A DNA stretch of 64,000 bases from Protonemura montana. Taxonomy: Eukaryota; Arthropoda; Insecta; Plecoptera; Nemouridae. A program made the position numbers and the translations under genes. Under the pieces are notes generated by a model. That model made no database searches. It had not been told where the DNA came from and worked only from the letters and a program-made list of their open reading frames with translations. This document shows positions 26,453-35,900 of this stretch, piece by piece (the first letter of the stretch is position 1; every line of letters starts with the position of its first letter). The stretch is from the NCBI GenBank assembly GCA_947568835.1, contig OX387606.1, forward strand, positions 10,974,001 to 11,038,000, written 5' to 3'.

Positions 26453-28013
26453 ATTTCTCGACTAGGGTTTTGTTTGCTTTGTGAGCTGAGAGTGAGCCTA
26501 ATCACTTCCATGCTTTTCTGGGTTTCTGGTATTACCATATCCATCAATGCATGGACTAAGTTGCTACATTTGGTGGATTGACTAGATTCCATTACAAGCC
26601 ACTATGTGGCTCTCAAAACTCGATTAACGGTCGTGAGCAGACTTCCAACCTTCTGGGCGTAACACATTCGCGGCAGTGCCTTTGTGCGTCACTCTATCTG
26701 CCCCCTTTAACTCCAGGCTGAGCTGGTGCCAACCAAATTACTTTGCGATAGGCATACGTCAACATTTTAAAATTGCAAATTCAACGCATCCAATGGTAAC
26801 AGGATTTGATTTGAGAAAGTAGAAACATGCTGTTGTCACATGCATTGTTTTGTCAATTACTGTCAATGGCTTTGCATTATCTAGCAGAATACACCTTAAA
26901 CAGGTCAAAATCTATCATTCAATTGCCAATTTTTAGTGTGAGTATTTCTTTGACTAAAATATGCCTGAACCTTCACAAACTTCAGGACTTTCTTTCCCTT
27001 TTACAGATTTCAACGGACAGTAACAAACAAAACCACAGAAGTTTTAACAGCAAATGAACGTATTCTACCCAATCCGCGTTGTCAAACAACCATAACACAG
27101 TCTACGATATCCTCGCTTGCCAATGGCTCATTGCTCCCCATTTCCTTTTTCTTATGAAAATAGAACAATCTCAAGACAATTCAAGCAGATATAGGTAGCC
27201 GGCATCACAGATTTCGCTACAAGATAGCAATACCTTTTTTAAAAGAAGCTAAGCAAAAACTTCCCTTTGTTGTTGCATCCCTTTCTTAGTATGGTACACT
27301 CCAACCAATCTTAGAAATACCGTTCTTTCTCTGATGACTTTCTGCAATGTCAACTTACCCTAGGCTCGTTTTCTTACCTTCTAGCACCAATTTTCCTTGG
27401 AGAGACTCTTAGCTCCACTTAGGCTGCCTGTCTCCATTACATATCTGTGCCGACGCTATCTATATCTTGCTTCAATTGGCAAACCCGTTGTTTGCAGCCA
27501 AAGGCATGCTTCGACTCTGTCTTTCAGTCCTGGTCATAACCAGTACACACGCAGTTGCGTTGGATCCTTTGATTGGGAAGTAAACCTAGATGTTTCTCAC
27601 TCCAATTTGGCCGCTTATCATTTTCATTCGTTAATAAGTTCAGTAGCGATGCTTCTTAGAACTTGTCACGAAAAATCACTATCTCAATCTAACGTTACTT
27701 CCCCATCGGAATCTGCCTTGATTGCCACGGCTATCAATACCGCGATCGATAAATCACAAAATGGTTTGCATCGCAATAGATCCACCCCAAAAAAATTCGC
27801 TTTCTTCTCTGCTTCCCTTAGCAAAGTTTGCACGGATTTCTACGATTTCGAACCACAGATTGGCAGTACACAAGACGAATCACAAGGCGACGGATCCAAT
27901 CTACCACGTGTGCTGCCGGGATCGGCCTACTAAATTCAGCCAACACGACAGACCGGCAAGGCAGGCCGATGTCGAGGGAGATGGCACAGACAGGGGGCGT
28001 AACAATGCGGTGC

Positions 28014-28168
28014 CTAGTCGCGCTTGAAATGCGAGATCGCGTGGCTAGGTAGGTCAAGGTTGCGCGCGACCAGCAAGTCTTCCGTCGGGAAGTCCCAGAT
28101 AACGGTCACGTGGAACGCCATGTTGGCCGACGCAATCAGGTACTCGCAGAGCGAGAACCAGCTGAATG
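28014..28168 (-). CDS. PGAP2: PGAP2 coding exon 4 with stop codon
   Basis: It encodes residues 219-269 and the TAG stop (28,016-28,014) after acceptor TTCTGCAG. It carries the last span and the family motif NMAFHV followed by WDF. I did not find a convincing poly(A) signal close downstream on the minus strand. Confidence 0.95.
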
Positions 28169-31042
28169 CTGCAGAAATAGAGAGATAATGTTTATAACCT
28201 TCAGTTTCTGGGTTTTTTTGTGTGTTAATTTTACAGTCTTTTTAACTTATTGATGTTGTAACTCGTTTAAGTAAATGCCGAACGCCAATTATGGCTATAT
28301 TTTATTGAGTTGATGAAAAAATTCTAAAATTCACTCTTAAACTGATTGATTGTTGGCCAGTGTTCCAAGCACCTCTGCCTCCTTAGTACAAGAAAAACCA
28401 ATGTATCCAACATAGGCAGATAGCTTTCTAAAAGTAAGGATTTACATTGGCACAGAAAGGTAGTTTATAACCACTGTTAATACCGTTTTATTACTGTTGT
28501 CTTAAAACATTTGCTAAATCCCAAGAACAATCTGCGATGTTTACCAGAAGGCAAATAGTATGCTGTCTATCAATTTTGAACAACGTCCCTTACTGGATTA
28601 CACTCACATTTAAAAAAATTAAGTTAATTTGAACAAAAACTGATACCGTACTAATTCTGTAACTTAACCTAACTTACACAAAAAATTAACGTACATAATC
28701 TTTCATAGAGTACACCATCGTCGCCTGTTGGCGAGAAAATTATTTCGGCTATGGTTTTGGGTTGTCTAAGCAACATTGACTTACCCATCTCGTGGCAGAG
28801 CAGTCGGTGCTTGAGGAAAAAGATGAGCAATCCGACTGTACTAGCACACGACGCCACAAACAGGCACTTCTTGGCGAAGTACGACGTCTCCTCTCCGGCG
28901 GACATATTCGGGTGGAGCCGACGGAACGCCTTGATGGTCGCTAGCATGTACGTCAGCGAGGACACCATGAATACGATGAAGATCTTCTCGTGAATCGCTG
29001 TAACGTCAGACACGTTGAGAGTTGGACAAAGGTATAATAAGTGGGTAGATTCGTGGGTTTGTGGCATGGACCCAGCTCAAAAGAACCAAAATTGAATTTT
29101 TTGAACTGTGGCTGCAGTTCCAAGTTTTGCTGAACCAAAACAAAAACTAGAATTGTTATTGCGATTGGTAAAAAAAAAAAAAAAAATGCTTCTTAACTGT
29201 GTTATAAAAGTTTTGATAAAGCTGATTAAAAAAGAAACTTGCTTTTTCCTAATAGATGGCAAACAGTTAATATTTGTTAATTTAATAGGATAACTGGATT
29301 GGTGCCAAACACAACCATAGGAACTTTTTTTCTGGTTCTGTTATTAAAACCGTTACCTTTTTTACTGGAACCTTTTTTGGAACCATCATCAAGATCAACG
29401 CAAGAAAACATCCACATGGTTATAATAATATAACATCCACATGCAAGATGCTCCATTCATCTAGCAGAGCTTTGAAAGGCAATGGGTTCATTGTGAATAG
29501 TTCTAGGGAGTTTTAGCTTGATTTCAAACAAATTCATCACATAAAAAAATAATGAATGAACAACAAAGTAAGGTATTATCGTTGAGTGTAGGTTATAGGT
29601 AGAGTTTCAACGTCAGTGTTACAGTCTCTGCGTGAAAGATGGCCGCCAAATGACTACCTTACCGACAAAAATGCAGAGTACCGGAACGTCACGTTAAGTG
29701 GAGCCACGGTCGTATGAAATTTAATTTCGATATTTATACTAGGTTACTCGCTTTTAAATATCTTTACGTGTATATCAATCGCTGAGGTAAACATTGATGG
29801 GAGATTTTTTGAGCATGAAAAGTCTCAAAAGCGAGTTAACCTACGAGAAATATCGAAATTAAAATTCTTATGACAGTGGCTCCACTTAACGTAATGTTCC
29901 GGTACTCTGCATTTTTGTCGGTAAGGTAGTCATTTTTCACGCAGACTGTAACATCGACTTTGAAACTCTACCTATAACCTACACTCAACGGTATTATACT
30001 TTTGGTCACATGATCACCCACACAGAAGCCGTCTCGTTCCTTAACTATTTTGATGGTCAGAAAGTTTAATATAAACTTTTCAATCGTGTAAAATGAAAAA
30101 ACTCACGATAGTTGTCCCGATTGGAGATGTATGTGACACCACACAGTGCCGATATCTCGAGCAAGTTGAGCCCGAAACAGATGTCAAGAAGTCGGTTTGC
30201 AGCCGAGTCCTTCTTTCCCTCCGGCAGTGCCCACAGCACCGAGCGATAGTACGAGCGGTACACTCCAGCAATCACCAGTCGCGGCCCGATGTGAAACGCT
30301 ATACAAATGCGCCACAGGTAGCGCTGTGGACTCACTCCCGTTATGGCGCTGATTGAAGGAATTACGTTGTACACCTGTCATCGGAGATAATGGAAAGGTC
30401 AGTGCTTTTTGGTAAGTTTTAGGAAAATTCTAGGTTCTTTAAACTATCAAGCAAATGCAACAAAAAACTGGTGATAATTTTGAAAGGAGTTGGAGGGCGT
30501 ACTTTTATTCTTGCTGTAATGCAGTATAAAGTATAATACCATTTTTTTGGAAGGTTGATAACTTGATAAGTAAATATAGGTAAGTTAAAAATTAATTAAA
30601 ATTTAGCTGATTATTATTTGTGGTGTTTAACGACGCACTGTTTTGACAACTGGCCCTGCGGCACTGGTCTAATGGCGTCGGCAAAAAAGCTGAGAAGGCA
30701 AATTTCATTTGGATTCAATGGCAATAACATAAGTTGGTAGTTCCAAGGATCCAAGTATGTTTGTGAAAATGCATGTTTGTGTAATATTTTGTGTCTTAGT
30801 ACAATTTGTAAAGTGCCATATAACATAACAAGTAGCTAAGTGAGTATATTAGATCATTAGAAACTCACACGACAGTGAGTCTCATGAATATCGTCAAGCT
30901 GGAAGATATAAGCAGTGACGAAGCAGATGAGCAAAGCACCGAGCGGCAAAGCAACGACCAGCAGACAAAGTTGCCGAAAGCTCATCAAGAAGAAGACAGC
31001 GGTTTTGCTGCAAGCAGCATTGTTGGTACGGGTCGCCTCCAT
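28014..31042 (-). CDS. PGAP2: PGAP2, post-GPI attachment to proteins factor 2 (four coding exons)
   Basis: PGAP2 acts in the Golgi in fatty-acid remodelling of GPI anchors, the reacylation step after PGAP3, and is a multi-pass membrane protein of the FRAG1/DRAM/Sfk1 family. The spliced minus-strand frame joins 31042-30869, 30374-30107, 28997-28785 and 28168-28014, giving 269 aa against about 254 in human. All introns are GT-AG (donors GTGAGT, GTGAGT, GTAAGT) and phases agree. Family signatures are visible: THCRVYNVIPSISA with VSPQRYLWR after the first membrane span (about residues 55-79), and CEYLIASANMAFHV...WDF near the C terminus (about 226-245). About six hydrophobic spans lie near residues 24-48, 78-97, 121-142, 151-170, 190-208 and 220-243. 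The start ATG at 31,042 precedes the first span directly. The gene is divergent from goliath. Intron 2 carries a foldback element and intron 1 a SINE fragment, neither touching a splice site. Confidence 0.95.
28785..28997 (-). CDS. PGAP2: PGAP2 coding exon 3
   Basis: It encodes residues 148-218 plus one base. It begins after acceptor TTACAG, which yields the junction NYPIHEKIF, and ends with CHEM before donor GTAAGT. It contains two membrane spans. Confidence 0.94.
29580..29990. mobile_element. Foldback/MITE-like element with long terminal inverted repeats and target duplication
   Basis: The ends are CGTTGAGTG... and ...CACTCAACG. The arms 29,580-29,755 and 29,827-29,990 are inverted copies of each other with high identity by eye; the left arm has an extra block of about 12 bases near 29,638. 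GTATTAT flanks both sides (29,573-29,579 and 29,991-29,997), or GGTATTAT if the outer G is counted, which fits a 7-8 bp target-site duplication. There is no transposase frame, so it is non-autonomous. It sits in PGAP2 intron 2, away from both splice sites. An 8-bp duplication would suggest a hAT-type origin, but the superfamily is unproven. Confidence 0.88.
30107..30374 (-). CDS. PGAP2: PGAP2 coding exon 2
   Basis: It encodes residues 59-147 plus one base. It starts after acceptor GACAG with VYNVIPSIS and ends with NRDNY before donor GTGAGT. It contains the conserved PQRYLWR and two membrane spans. Confidence 0.94.
30617..30681 (+). repeat. Fragment of the SINE-like family (head only)
   Basis: These 65 bases match 40,177-40,241 with a single substitution (GACGCACTG against GACGCAGTG) and include the A-box-like TGGTCTAATGG. 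The similarity stops abruptly after GCGTCGG, so this is a 3'-truncated or recombined copy. It lies in PGAP2 intron 1. Confidence 0.88.
30869..31042 (-). CDS. PGAP2: PGAP2 coding exon 1
   Basis: It encodes residues 1-58: a short cytosolic N terminus, the first membrane span and the conserved HETHCR. It ends in phase 0 at donor GTGAGT (30,868-30,863). Whether further 5' untranslated exons lie upstream cannot be decided from sequence. Confidence 0.93.
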
Positions 31043-32103
31043 TCTGGCTGATGGCGTCGGTATCTGACTTGAGTAGGCGCAATTTAGAAAGAGAAGAAAC
31101 TTGAAAAATGTTAAAATTACAGCATGTAAAACTTACTAGTTAAGTTGCTTTCGACAACTAACTGTTAGCGTTTGACAGGTACACTGTAGGCAATCGCGAT
31201 ACGCAGTTCATATTCATGTTATGCCCAAGAAACCCATTTTATCAACTTCTGAACACGCTTCAGTGTCAGTTCTTTTGCTACGAATAAGTGCGGTGGTATA
31301 AGGTTTCACGATAGGAAATTTAGATATAATTTATGTTTGTCAATCGGCGGTCGCTGCGGAACGTCGCCATTGCGATCGACTTCAGTTTTACTTTTCGGGA
31401 GGTTCTTCTTGATTGGTCCAAATGATACCATTTTGAGAAGGATTGTTTTTAAAATACAGCGCCAACGATTAGGAACTTGTTTGAGTAAATACAGTGATCT
31501 TACGTTGCATAATAATGGAGTTGTGCATATCTACGTGCTTATTGAATTGAATTTATCAAAGTGTCAGCTACAATTTCAATTCTTTTTTTAAATATTATTC
31601 CATTTATTGTCTAATTGCGCCAAATTATAGAATTTAACTAAAATCCCCGCCAAAACAAAGAAAATAGCATTCAAAATTAAATAAAACATACACACATCAT
31701 TGCATCGCTTCAAAAGAAACAATCCCCTAAATGTTAGCAAACCCTTTTCCCAAATCGGCCCATTCCGTAATCCGTAGTCCCTGGTGCAGTGTGACGTCAC
31801 GGGCGGGGGGGAGGCGTGGTCGAGATCAACTTGGGTAGCGACACAGCTGTTCACTAGACGTCAGTGTGAGGCCAGCGAGCATCGTGGGCAGTCGACGGCA
31901 CTGTTGTGAGTCAGGTCGGAGCTAGAGGACAGCTCTTGACAGTGGTCACACCATTCTAACAAACAAAAATAGAGAAATAAATCCAATTACAGGAGAATTC
32001 GAAAACACCACGTGAGCAGAGGTTTACGCGTAATGTCGTACGGCTTCTCGACCGATCATAACTGGCTTACGTCTGTCGACGTCCAACGCGACACGACGCC
32101 TGG
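31043..32103. other. Divergent intergenic/upstream region between PGAP2 and goliath
   Basis: About 1.4 kb separates the two start codons. The PGAP2 side (31,043-31,600) is AT-rich with no clear core promoter. The goliath side becomes GC-rich from 31,740. Short open frames at 31,337-31,591 and 31,588-31,854 have no recognisable product. Regulatory motifs are listed separately. Confidence 0.6.
31792..31816. promoter_or_regulatory. CRE palindrome followed by GC box
   Basis: TGACGTCA at 31,792-31,799 is the full CREB/ATF palindrome. It is followed immediately by CGGGCGGGGGGGAGGCG, a GC box of the Sp/KLF type. An E-box CACGTG lies at 32,009-32,014. The cluster lies between divergent genes and could serve either or both. 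Binding is inferred only. Confidence 0.5.
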
Positions 32104-32111
32104 TATAAATA
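32104..32111 (+). promoter_or_regulatory. gol: TATA box of goliath
   Basis: TATAAATA sits about 310 bases upstream of the goliath start codon in a CG-rich promoter (GACGTCCAACGCGAC upstream, GTCCGACGTCGTCGG downstream). The expected transcription start is near 32,133-32,140. No intron is needed between this start and the ATG. Confidence 0.6.
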
Positions 32112-32139
32112 CGTCGCGACGCCTCGGCTACCGGTCCGA

Positions 32140-32421
32140 CGTCGTCGGCCTGTAGACCCGTGAGGTGACAGGTCCGTCACTCCGTGTGTTTGTGTTTTGT
32201 TTACGCTCATTTGAAATTCGCCGGCACCGCGATTAAATCTCACATCTTATCTTCGACATCGTCTCGATTAAAAAGAAATGATAAGAAAACAATAGCTCGT
32301 CTTCTGCTCACTTCAATACACAACATAGTAGTGAGTGTGATAGCGCAGGGACAGCATTTGCGTCTTACCAATTCATGGGACACTATTAGATAAGCAACGA
32401 GTTTTCATTATCACTCTAAAA
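32140..32421 (+). promoter_or_regulatory. gol: Probable 5' untranslated region of goliath with two short upstream ORFs
   Basis: The leader contains two upstream ATGs, each followed quickly by a stop: 32,278-32,295 (five codons plus TAG) and 32,375-32,389 (four codons plus TAG). Both end before the main ATG. Short upstream ORFs commonly reduce translation of the main frame, so they may damp expression. That role is inferred. Confidence 0.45.
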
Positions 32422-32920
32422 ATGGTTCGCTCGACGGTTTTCAGTCTTTTGACCGTATGCGCTTTGTGCATCAGTGTTTTCGGACAAGAAAGCGGTAAAC
32501 TCAAGAATTGGGTTTCAGCTCCATACGCATATAGTTATTGTACAACTGCCTTCCTAAACGTGACTTACACCGACGCCAACGGGGTCCTTTTGACGACCAA
32601 TGAAGAGAGTGCAAAGTACGGAGAGTGCCAGGAAAACGACGCTTTCGGCGTCCTGGTTCACGTGAGGTCGGCGCCGCCGCCGACGCTGCGTGATGGCACC
32701 GAAGGGTCGGATGACCATACGGGGTGTCGACTTCCCTTCTACAGTTCGAGAAAAGATGGGGCTTTGCCTGTCGAACCCTGGGTGGCGCTCATCAAAAGGG
32801 GCAGCTGCAACTTCGAGGTCAAAGTTGAGAACGCTTTTCGAAGCAACGCGACAGCTGTCATCGTCTACGATGACAAAGTTTCTTACAACCTGCAAAAGAT
32901 GAAGCTTTCCTCATCTAACC
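32422..32920 (+). CDS. gol: goliath coding exon 1: signal peptide and most of the PA domain
   Basis: Residues 1-166 plus one base. The start context AAAAATGG is good and a hydrophobic signal sequence follows at once. It ends with KMKLSSSN before donor GTAAGT (32,921). Confidence 0.95.
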
Positions 32921-35900
32921 GTAAGTGTTACCTACACGTTAGTTAGCGAGACACTCGGCGCTCCCGTATGCTAACGCATTAGCTAGGACTGGTCCCCCGA
33001 TGGCACACTTCTTGCTTTAGAACTGCAGCGTTGTTCCTCGTTTCTTGATACGACTTTGGTTGGCCCCCATCTGAAAACCGGAAACCCTTAGCGAAACCGA
33101 CCCGGTTGTCTGAAACATGACATGTCCCGGTCTGGCTTGTATATTTTATTCCTTCCTTAGCCCTCGAGTGCCAGCTGTTATTACCGTGCTCTGCGTCCTG
33201 AAGGTTCATTGTTGTCTAAACTTCCAGAGGTAGGACGGGCTTTGTTCCTCGTCATCAGCGTCTACAAAAATACCTTCGCGATGTGACGACAATCTTGTTT
33301 GTTTTTTTGGTGTTTTTTGCAGATGAACAGTTTCACGACCCGCAATCTTTCAGAATCTAAATTTCGACCGTGCAGAAAAACCAACACGGTCTCATTTCGA
33401 ATTGAATGCTTGAAAAAACTGGGCTAATGTTGTCATTCCCCGGTCTCGTATTCAGTTACAGAATAAGAAGACTTCATCAGATGTAGTTTATAGTCTCAAC
33501 AAAGGATAACTGCACTAGTAATTTAAATTTTAAACATACAGGAGTGGAATGAACATAGATTTCGGCTTCTCGCTACATAGCCATGAGATGTAGTGGGTCA
33601 CTTGATGTGTTTCAATATAGGGGACACAATTGAAATTGTCCCAATACACACAAGCGTTGCATGTCCGTGATAAAAAAAAAAAAAAAAAAATTTCATGTGT
33701 GGAAACTAGGCCATCAGAACGCCATAGTGACCAGAGGTTCGTTGTCATCCTCATCTTAATCGAGATATAATAATGACCTATTACCGTCTCTCGCCCTCTT
33801 CATAGAGGACCACGGCCGGAAGAGGAAGTCCGAAAAATACCTCGCGTACTTTTCGGACATCTGGTGTCTTGCGTTGAACAAAAGAACGAATCATGTTTTC
33901 GGTGTTTGTCTGCCGTTGCTGGGCTCTGCTCTCGAGGCGCTAGTCGTTTAGCTGCGCGGACTGCGCGGCTGCACATGGCCATGATATCGAACGATAGCGA
34001 CGAGGTTTCTCCCGGAAGCACACGTACACACACCACAGACACACACATACGCTCGCCGAAACTCACATGCGTTCCTGTGCTGCATGCATGTTATACCTTG
34101 ATAGCTTTGGTGATGGTGTGCGTTGGATCTTTACCGCTTTCTGAGGGTGGTAGTGAATTGGTATAGGCAAAGGGAGAGTTCAGTCGTGTGCATAACAAAG
34201 ATGACAAGCAGGTGGAACAAAGATAGCTTTGTTTTTGAAGAAACCTTAACCAAGGTCAAGAAGCTAAACGTATTTGAGACTGAGATATTGTGAGACAACA
34301 GCAAGTGTATTGGTTGAGCGAAACATTCGAATCGAAGCGAAGTATTTATATTGAATATTCGTCCAATAAGTAGCTTTCTGACCTTTGTTGGCTGGAAAAA
34401 ATTTCTGAAACCTTCAGGAAACCGTCGAAATTTCTTAACAAGAATCGCACCACGTTTTTTTAAACTTCGTCTACTGCGTCACGCATTGGACGTCAGTTGA
34501 ATACGTATCGTATACTTATATTCTTTGGCGTGATTTTTTCTTAATATCAAATTTTCATCAAACCACAAAACCCTCAAACCCAAACCCTCAAACAAACCCT
34601 CAAACCCTCAAACCACATGTTTGATCAGAATCGATCGTATGAAAATGTTGGGGCACCATTTTGAAGTACCTACTGTTGAAGACCTTTTTGAACTTCAATC
34701 GCTAAAAATAACAACAAGTATACAAGTGTGATGCGAGTGAATGAGAATGAAAGGAACGAAAAAAATGAAAGTGGCTCCAAAGCTCTTGAAGACTTTTTGC
34801 AGGAGAATTAATGAAAAGCTAAATATTGACCATTTGCATGTCCTGTTTTTACTTCATTAGTTTTAATTAAAGATATATGCATATGGTAATGGTACTTTAC
34901 TTGTTTCAATGGAAAAAATTAAGAAATATATTTCAGAAATATAAATGCACAAATATGGCTCTAAAGAGAGAAAATTCGCGACGACACGATGAATTGGTGA
35001 CCCGTTCCTGTAGGGTGCCTCATGCATCCTGCTTGTAAAAATATTCTTTGAAGATATTTGTTCATATTTCAGAGAAAGAACCTGCCATATAAAATAATTC
35101 TGAAAAACAGTCAAACCACAGCACAAACATAGATAAGAATGTAAAGAACTTCAGTCATGCATAACGCACTTTAAAGTGCGCTTATGCGTTGCACATCCGA
35201 TGTGGCTTCATCTTCGCCGATGCCGTTGCAGTTGCGCCACATGATGCAGCGAGGCAGGAACATCGCTACAGTACCAAGAGCAATTATCTTGTCAGAGTCC
35301 CCGTGTGATTCAGCGCTTTGCCAGCTGGGAGGCAACGACTTTGTCTTTTTCCTCCCAACCTGAAGATAGCACCTTCAGTTCGTAAAATACGGAAGACATC
35401 CATGAATTAGCTGTATTTAAGAAAGAATCCAATTGGGGCTCTTTTAGGTGTAAATCGTGCGAAATAGTGTTAACGACGTCGGCGTCGCGACGCTGAAGCC
35501 TTGAATCGAGAGACGTCCGAAATATTTGGCACTCCTACCGCGTTCTAAGTAGCTTGACCCTAACCGCGATGTCGAGTGTGCACCTAAACAGTCGGAAAAT
35601 ATCCACGGTCGCAATTTAGGTCTACATCGAAATAAAAATACTTGGTAAATAATAGAGATAACCTTCCTTTCGATTGTCATTGATGGCTACTGCGTACTTG
35701 ACATTCTCATCTTCCACAAATAAAGCCAGTGACAACCATAATTTAGCACCACTATGTGCTAGTCACGTGTAGATTTAGGGTTTGGTTAGGATAAAGAATT
35801 GAAAACTCTAATAATTCCGCACTTTGGCTACCATTTTACTCTGATTTTGCAAATACGTGCAATTAGGGCAACGCGTTTTTGTGAGCAAACCGATAACAGA

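Larger units (their letters stand above)
18701..28013. other. AT-rich, repeat-bearing DNA downstream of PGAP2, no gene seen
   Basis: No supportable coding exon on either strand. The 178-codon frame at 27,397-27,933 ends before the PGAP2 stop and has no domain I recognise. The region holds microsatellites, a degenerate copy of the TGGTCTAATGG repeat family near 23,040, and a composite tRNA-like insertion at 25,955-26,452. Bases 20,560-20,800 are unusually rich in TAATTA-type homeodomain words and could be a regulatory element. Confidence 0.55.

Noticed and set aside
27397-27933. 178-codon plus-strand open frame just downstream of PGAP2
   Set aside because: No recognisable domain, no flanking splice signals that join it to another exon, and mixed composition. 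The last part overlaps the expected PGAP2 3' untranslated region.
34567-34615. Telomere-like repeat suggesting a chromosome fusion
   Set aside because: The ACCCTCAA unit is not the arthropod TTAGG/CCTAA repeat, and the tract is under 50 bases inside an intron.
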